From: Anthostomella pinea
Lineage: Eukaryota > Ascomycota > Sordariomycetes > Xylariales > Xylariaceae
DNA length: 64,000 bases
Direction of reading: 5' to 3'
Assembly (NCBI GenBank): GCA_963556695.1
Contig: CAUWAG010000003.1
Location: 1,116,001-1,180,000 of the forward strand
In this document: positions 58,925 to 64,000 of the stretch, one piece after another
Position numbering within the stretch: the first letter of the stretch is position 1
Layout: the number at the start of each line of letters is the position of its first letter
Made by a program: the position numbers and the translations under genes
The notes under the pieces: generated by a model
Told to the model about the DNA's origin: nothing
The model's database searches: none
The model's input: the letters and a program-made list of their open reading frames with translations, nothing else

Positions 58925-59127
58925 TGTGAGATTCTAGAAGGGTCACAAGCCTTTGGGGTGTGAGCGGTTGCTGCAAATGTTGTTGTCATTCTCAAGTATG
59001 CTCGGCAGGGCTAATCTACAGCTTAATACCATACTGCACCATGTCAGGGTAGATCCACTGTTCCCTTGACAGCCCCTTAGTGGGTACTGCACCTAAGGGC
59101 ACCATATCTGGGATTCAACATCTGACA
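58925..59127. mobile_element. Solo LTR, family E
   Basis: 203 bp starting TGTGAGATTCTAG and ending CAACATCTGACA, flanked by the 5-bp duplication GCGGT (58920-58924 and 59128-59132). Normal composition inside AT-rich DNA. No relative is seen elsewhere in the window. Confidence 0.88.
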
Positions 59128-59232
59128 GCGGTAAACTAATCGATTTATAGTTAAAATCGAGTTAAAATCGAGTTACAAAAGCTCACTTATATCAATAATT
59201 CATTTATTAAGCTTGTTTTTAAAAGCTATATA

Positions 59233-60381
59233 ACGTAAATGACAAGCGAGCAGTAATTACAAGCGAACAGCAACTTCTTACCAACCTCCCAACTGCCATG
59301 TCAAATAACTTAATCACAATGCATTCGATTTAATTCAATCAATCGGATTCCTCTTCCCCAGACGTTTCTATCTTTATTGTACAATTTCGCGTATTATAGC
59401 CAGTGTTGCCGCAAACGCCACACCATTGCTCATGCGCTGCCGCCCTCCTTGGACGACGACTACCTTCACCCATTTCCTGTCTTACCAGCTCAGCATCATC
59501 CTTTGTAGCCTGAAGATCTACTATCTTTAACAGAAAGTATTCCTCTTTTCATTAAACGTTTGTATTTTGTTTTTCAGTGTTTACTCAATAAGTGATTGGC
59601 CTCCTCTAATTTGCGGACCCGGGAATCAATCAAAGTGACCTTGTCCATAAGACCGTATGTAGCTTTTGAAAACATATTGATATAGGTGAGCTTCCCTAGT
59701 GGTTTCTGACTCGATTCCGGATATAAACCAATTGGTTTACCACTTCATTAATAGTGACCGGCGTCTTTAAAGTCTAAATAGTGGGTGGCAGATTGGGGTC
59801 TGGCGACGGTGTTCGTATCTTGGATACCATGTTTTGCGACTGCCGTCTCAACTTGGCGAAACCATGGGCAATACGTATCTAGATCTTTGTTCAAGATTCT
59901 CTGGTAGTCTATCCTCCGATGAAAATATGTATGGAGACCTAGTGTGCGTTTAATGAAGTTCCGGATCCAGTTCTTTCTAACGCATCCAGTCCCACATACC
60001 ACCAACAATTGATTTGCCATATCTTTAACATAACTGTGCTAGGGTAGAAATGCTTACACATCCAGGTTAAGAATGAAGGAATAAATAGCATTCTTTTTAG
60101 AAACCGTAAGATTCAAAGTACTAGGTATGCTGTCGCGTCGTGATGGTCGGCCAGCGATTCTAGCCTTTAAGGTATTATATGGGACATGGAAAGTCTTAGA
60201 AAACTTGCCAATAGTAATATGAGGGTCGCGTCGTTTAGCTTGGACAGCAAGCTGTAAGTCTGATTCGCTATAACGCAATGCCATTATCGTTGGTTGATTA
60301 ATGGGAGCCTTAATGAAAAGGTTAGGTGGCTGGTGAAAAGTTGCCGTCCGCTTGTAATTGCCGCTCGCTTGTTATCTACGT
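59233..60381 (-). mobile_element. Pogo-type element with internally deleted transposase
   Basis: TA-flanked terminal inverted repeats: the left end starts ACGTAAATGACAAGCGAGCA, and the right end, read inward, gives ACGTAGATAACAAGCGAGCG. Both continue through AATTACAAGCG and GGCAACTT-like words. The length of 1149 bp is about half of an autonomous element. It encodes a transposase N terminus and a C-terminal zinc knuckle but no DDE domain. Confidence 0.85.
59385..60284 (-). pseudogene. Pogo-type transposase lacking the DDE domain
   Basis: Starts at 60284 with MALRYSESDLQLAVQAKRRD and a psq-like helix-turn-helix (KTFHVPYNTLKARIAGRPSR). The frame is lost at 60054 and resumes in another frame at 60020 with a CENP-B-type part (VRKNWIRNFIKRTLGLHTYF, then RIDYQRILNKD). 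About 300 bp further on, a C-terminal zinc knuckle CGVCGNTGYNTRNC appears near 59388-59431. The catalytic DDE region that should lie between is missing. In both this copy and the 48.8 kb one the expected His of the knuckle is Tyr. Confidence 0.75.
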
Positions 60382-60820
60382 TATATAAAGAAATTATTAG
60401 ACTTAATATTACTAAAAGTAAAAACTATATAATATTACTAATATAAAATATAACAATGAAGTTTAAGGCTTCTAAAAAAGCTTAAGTAATATATATTAAT
60501 AATTTACTTAATTATGTATTTTAAAGGTGTCGTTATTTATTATTAAGTATTAATAAGCGTGTTAAGTTTTACGCGTTTATATAGCCGTCGCTATTATAAG
60601 GTAATTAGGTAACTAGCATACTTAGCCGTTTTTCAGCTAGCTAGGAATTAGAGCTTTCTATGTTTTCTTTTTAACCTAGAATAAAACACTATACGCTCGT
60701 TATCTGAACTATTTACACCAGTGCCTACTTAAGGATATAGTGCATATTCCACATCCGGTCAATACAATATGATACGTCGAGTTTGTTCCGGGCATAAACC
60801 CAGCAGCCACTAACATAATA

Positions 60821-62062
60821 CCTAAGGGAGGCCTACATGGTACCTACTACGATGCATCCAGCCTAGCCACCGCCGCAGACGCCGATTACTACAATGCACC
60901 ACCGACCGGGCAGTTGAATTATCACCAGGACCATCCGGCTGGTGGGTCCTGGCGTAAGGATGGGGGGAGGATAAGGGGAAGGGCAAGAGCGGAAAATAAC
61001 TATCGACCACAAGGCATCGAAGATCAGAGGCAGACATCAGGCTTCGTGTGCCCAACCCAGCAGATTGAGATGGTATCGATGATGTGGAATCAATTCAGGC
61101 TTTGCCGCAACCTTGAGGCAGACATCAGGAGCATGGTGAGTATGGGCAACGCTCAAGACTCATGAACCGGGCGCATCGCCAACAGACCTCTGTACCGAGC
61201 CCGTTGAGCACGAGGAGTTACCCTGGCATTTGGGACGTCGAGCGAACCATACAGCAAGGGCTTTGGATTTACTGGTAGGATGTGGTTTTCTGCGGTTTTG
61301 TCGGTTTCGTTTTTCTTTTCTGTCTTCTTTCCTTCATTTCTTGAGTCTCTTGGGTTTTCTCTCTTTCTCTTGGTATCTTCATACTTCTCAATACTAGTCG
61401 TTTTACAAACTTGAATTTCGAATACTTGGGTATCGGCGGCGAACGGTTGGGCAGAGCTCAAGTTGAGCCATCTTCATCGGTAAAACCTAACCGAGGAGAA
61501 TCAAAATGACCCTGACATCCACACCTCACAGACGGTGGCAGTCGCGCTAGATGGTTGCTCAGCTTAAGCTATTTAAACTCTACAAGCGAAGGCAGGCCGA
61601 AGGAATCCCTAGGAATGGGGACACCTTGAGCTTTTTCTACTTCGAGAACCTACTCGAGAGACGGCGTCTTTCGAACGAACAGCGCAAACAAACACCAACT
61701 ATGGCAATCAGCTCTTCATTGATTAAGTATACAATATGAATCCGCAGAGAGCTGTCCGAGATGCACTGTATTCCGTGCCGGGACACCTTGACCGATCTTC
61801 TTCGGGCCTGTCAAGCCGCATATATGGAACTAGGGCACCAAGAGCATCATTGTTTCAGTTGACCCGATGCATCACACGCCTTGATTCGTCTTCCGTCCCA
61901 TCCTCTATTAGTGACAACTTCTCCTGATAACCATCATACCAGGTCAACGCCGAGTGGGTAGAGCGGATAGACGTGGTGGTTGCCACCATGACCGGCGACA
62001 GGTACTCGCGCGTCCTTCTTTCTCCCCGATGTCAACATTGACATCCACCCCCCTCCCCGTAA
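60821..62062. other. Intergenic region with a pyrimidine-rich tract
   Basis: No supported gene. 61291-61375 is a T/C-rich tract whose complement gives a Lys/Glu-rich pseudo-ORF. Confidence 0.45.
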
Positions 62063-62854
62063 TCACGCTTCTTCACCCTCCTCCTCCGCCAGAAAGGCGT
62101 CAATCTTGTGAATGACAGTCCGCATCGGCAGCGGCGACCACGCCCAAGCCAGCAGCTCCAAATGCTCCCTCGTAGGCGCCCCCTCGTCATCCCACAACTC
62201 TCCGGCACCCCAAGTCCGGGGGTCCTCCTTGCCGGGCGGCAGCAGCTTGGCCAGCTGCTCGTAGCGCACGGTCTCCCAGTCGCCCTGGTCGATGTCGTCG
62301 GGGTCGACGAGCTGGGCGCTCAGGCGGGCGCGCGACTTGAGCGCGGGGTAGAAGTCGGCGAACTCGCGCGCGAGCCCGCCCACGCCTTCCGCGTCAAACG
62401 TCGCGCTGAGCTTCGCGACCGTGTCCTTGGGCACCATGGGCTTGAAGCCGGACGCGCGTAGCTCGCCCCGCGCCGCCGGGTAGTCGACCTTAAGCCACTT
62501 CTCGAAGACGGCCACCGCGGCCTTCATGCCCTTGGTCGGGTTCGCGTGCGTCTTGGCGCGCTGCATGTAGGCGTTGATGTGGGTGCGCTGCGCGGTGAGG
62601 CTGCGGTCCTTGAGCGAGTCGATGGTGAACTGTGCTGTTTTTACGTCTTTGAACCCCATGCTGGTGGGTTCCCCGTCGTCCTCATCCTCATCCTCGGCCT
62701 CGGCCTTGGAGGGCCTGCCTCTGCCGCGTGGGGCTTGCGCCTTCTCGGGTGCTTTGCTGCTTGCGTTCTTGCCCTTGGCTGGTTTGGCGGCATCTTTGGT
62801 CGCCGTGGTGCGCTTGGCCTTGGCGCCGGCGGTGGTCTTGGGTGCTTTGGGCAT
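62063..62854 (-). CDS. Basic AT-hook-like protein, unknown function
   Basis: Single exon, 263 residues. The first 55 residues are Lys/Ala/Thr-rich (MPKAPKTTAGAKAKRTTATK), like histone-tail or H1-like sequence, and contain RGRGRPSK, an AT-hook core that binds the minor groove of AT-rich DNA. An acidic run (EAEDEDEDDGE) follows at about residues 53-63. The remainder (residues 70-263) is ordered and mixed: FTIDSLKDRSLTAQRTHINA, then VAVFEKWLKVDYPAARGELR and LELLAWAWSPLPMRTVIHKI, ending in AEEEGEEA. I do not recognise this domain. A nuclear, chromatin-associated role is an inference. Codon use is GC-rich like the core genes, so it looks native. Confidence 0.8.
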   Translation of the reverse strand: MPKAPKTTAGAKAKRTTATKDAAKPAKGKNASSKAPEKAQAPRGRGRPSKAEAEDEDEDDGEPTSMGFKDVKTAQFTIDSLKDRSLTAQRTHINAYMQRAKTHANPTKGMKAAVAVFEKWLKVDYPAARGELRASGFKPMVPKDTVAKLSATFDAEGVGGLAREFADFYPALKSRARLSAQLVDPDDIDQGDWETVRYEQLAKLLPPGKEDPRTWGAGELWDDEGAPTREHLELLAWAWSPLPMRTVIHKIDAFLAEEEGEEA

Positions 62855-63651
62855 TTTGTCTTGATTGCGTGTTTTCTCTTTTCGAGTTTCAACTGGTTCT
62901 GGACACGTTTCGCGAGAAATGTGTGTAGTTGGGTAGGTAGAAAAGGTTCAAGGGAGGATGACGCGCGCCTGGTTTTGTTTTATTGACGGCGCGTTTGCTT
63001 CTGTCTGTTCCCTTGATTTCAGGGGTCCTCAGGCATGACGCCCCCTAGTTACCTTACTAGGTAAACAAAACTATGGGTCACTTCCTCCTCGTTCCAATCG
63101 GGACCCTCGAATCCGCCAAGCAACGCATTCTTTGTGTGAGCCCGCTGCCCCGGTAACTTCATCGTTTCATGTCAAACGAGCACTTGTGTGCTCATTTGAA
63201 TAAAGTGCTGGTCATGTGATTGTAGTTCACCCGTCGAGAACTCAATACCAAATAGTCGAGAGCCGAACATGATGACCTTTGATGTTCACTAGCATTTACC
63301 AGGCAGAGGTGAAGAGATGGTCTTTGGTATGAGGTAATGATGTGTGGTAATAGAGGTGTATGAGCAGGATAACCATCGCGATTCGAGCATCCTGAAATGA
63401 TTTCTCAACCCCCTTTTCCCCGGAAGGAGCTATCTCAATGGTGCGCAAAGTGGGGTGGCAGAAATCTAGATGCTCATTTGACCACCTATCAGCCACTATC
63501 CCATGCATGCTCTCAGAAGTCGCCATCACACTCCGACCACCATTTTCACGTCCACCATGTTCACCACGCAACTTCATCACCTACCGCTCCTCCTTTTGCT
63601 CCTCTCCACCCACCCGATGAGCCGGATCGCCACAGCTGCCGCTATTCCGGT
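62855..63651. other. Upstream region, no supported gene
   Basis: Between the AT-hook-like gene and the ankyrin gene end. ORFs are short and motif-free. Confidence 0.4.
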
Positions 63652-64000
63652 CTATCTAATGTAGCGGAGAAGCTCACCCCGAAGATCATCACGTCCATAG
63701 TCGACGGCGACCTGGATCGGCGTCTCGTCCGTGTCGCTCACGGTATTGGCATCGGCCCCCGCTTCCAGGAGACACCTGACCACCGACGCATGGCCGTACT
63801 CGACGGCCCACGACAGTGCCGTTCTTCCACTGTGATCGCGTCTCTCGAGATCGACCAAACCGGTCGAGAGAAGTGTCTGGACCAGCGCCGACGAGTCATT
63901 ATGGATCGCCCAGGCTAGAGGAGCCCATCCATCGACGTCCTGGGCGTCGATCCCGGGGCATCTGGCTTGGATGAGCTTTCGCAATGCGTCGACATGCCCA
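63652..64000 (-). CDS. Ankyrin-repeat protein, C-terminal end, cut by window edge
   Basis: The frame is open to the window edge and ends with a stop at 63652. Three ankyrin repeats are visible in the last 115 residues: GHVDALRKLIQARCPGIDAQ; then DVDGWAPLAWAIHNDSSALV; then DHSGRTALSWAVEYGHASVV with CLLEAGADANTVSDTDETPI. The protein ends RGELLRYIR. The repeats are canonical (G-TALxxA, LLxxGAD), unlike the small diverged family at 27-39 kb, and no break is seen. Fungal proteins of this type often have other domains upstream, but none can be seen here. Confidence 0.85.
   Translation of the reverse strand, partial: GHVDALRKLIQARCPGIDAQDVDGWAPLAWAIHNDSSALVQTLLSTGLVDLERRDHSGRTALSWAVEYGHASVVRCLLEAGADANTVSDTDETPIQVAVDYGRDDLRGELLRYIR

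Larger units (their letters stand above)
56960..60820. repeat. Second AT-rich, RIP-like block
   Basis: A/T-dominated sequence without genes. It contains solo LTRs at 57541 and 58925 and the deleted pogo element at 59233. Normal-composition islands coincide with these inserts, meaning they arrived after most of the mutation had occurred. Confidence 0.78.

Noticed and set aside
61153..61461. Lys/Glu-rich minus-strand ORF
   Set aside because: Encoded by a pyrimidine-rich tract; low complexity only.
62546..62986. Leu/Gly-rich plus-strand ORF
   Set aside because: Antisense of the Lys/Ala-rich tail; composition explains its length.
1..64000. CRISPR arrays or bacterial-type operons
   Set aside because: Introns, tRNA intron and gene families are fungal; repeats seen are LTRs, TIRs and short tandems.

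Overview
The window looks like a chromosome segment of a filamentous ascomycete (Pezizomycotina, probably Sordariomycetes). Genes have short introns (about 50-80 bp) with GTA(A/T)GT donors and CTAAC branch sites. Families typical of these fungi are present: Mic60, Rab5, Sac1, a Zn2Cys6 regulator, DUF3176, DUF4470 and DUF6536. Repeats carry the C-to-T/G-to-A nonsense pattern of repeat-induced point mutation (RIP). Gene-rich DNA of ordinary composition alternates with very AT-rich, gene-free blocks. The species cannot be named from sequence alone.

Layout. 1-0.7 kb: a pogo/Fot1 transposase 5' end cut by the window edge, and a small secreted-protein candidate. 2.9-10.2 kb: intact housekeeping genes mic60 (-), rab5/ypt5 (-) and sac1 (+), followed by an intron-containing tRNA-Asp. 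11.7-15.5 kb: a single-exon gene for a 1271-residue protein with a membrane tail. 16.4-22.1 kb: two neighbouring decayed genes, DUF3176 and TPR-DUF4470. 23.2-26.1 kb: a truncated SMP-30/gluconolactonase piece and an intact seven-exon Zn2Cys6 transcription factor. 27.1-39.3 kb: several broken copies of one ankyrin/coiled-coil gene. Between them sits a 7.7 kb pogo transposon that itself contains a 5.6 kb Tad/I-type LINE. Two solo LTRs split one ankyrin copy. 41.5-45.4 kb: a DUF4470-MYND pseudogene whose zinc finger is interrupted by a 168-bp LINE tail with a 15-bp target duplication. 46.2-52.2 kb: an AT-rich block with several solo LTRs and a pogo remnant. 52.6-55.1 kb: an intact four-exon DUF6536 membrane-protein gene. 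56.2-60.8 kb: a MITE-like element and a second AT-rich block with two solo LTRs and an internally deleted pogo element. 62.1-64 kb: a basic AT-hook-like orphan and the 3' end of an ankyrin-repeat gene.

How it fits together. The left third is core cell biology: cristae organisation, early endosome fusion and PI4P turnover. The centre and right are an accessory, transposon-rich compartment in which family-type genes (ankyrin, DUF4470, DUF3176) are decaying by nonsense changes, indels and insertions. The core genes, the regulator and the DUF6536 gene read through cleanly, so the breaks are unlikely to be general sequencing error. No clear new multi-gene system is visible. The strongest new observations are the nested, target-site-proven insertions and the recurrent RIP-type mutation of the same Trp codon in the ankyrin family.
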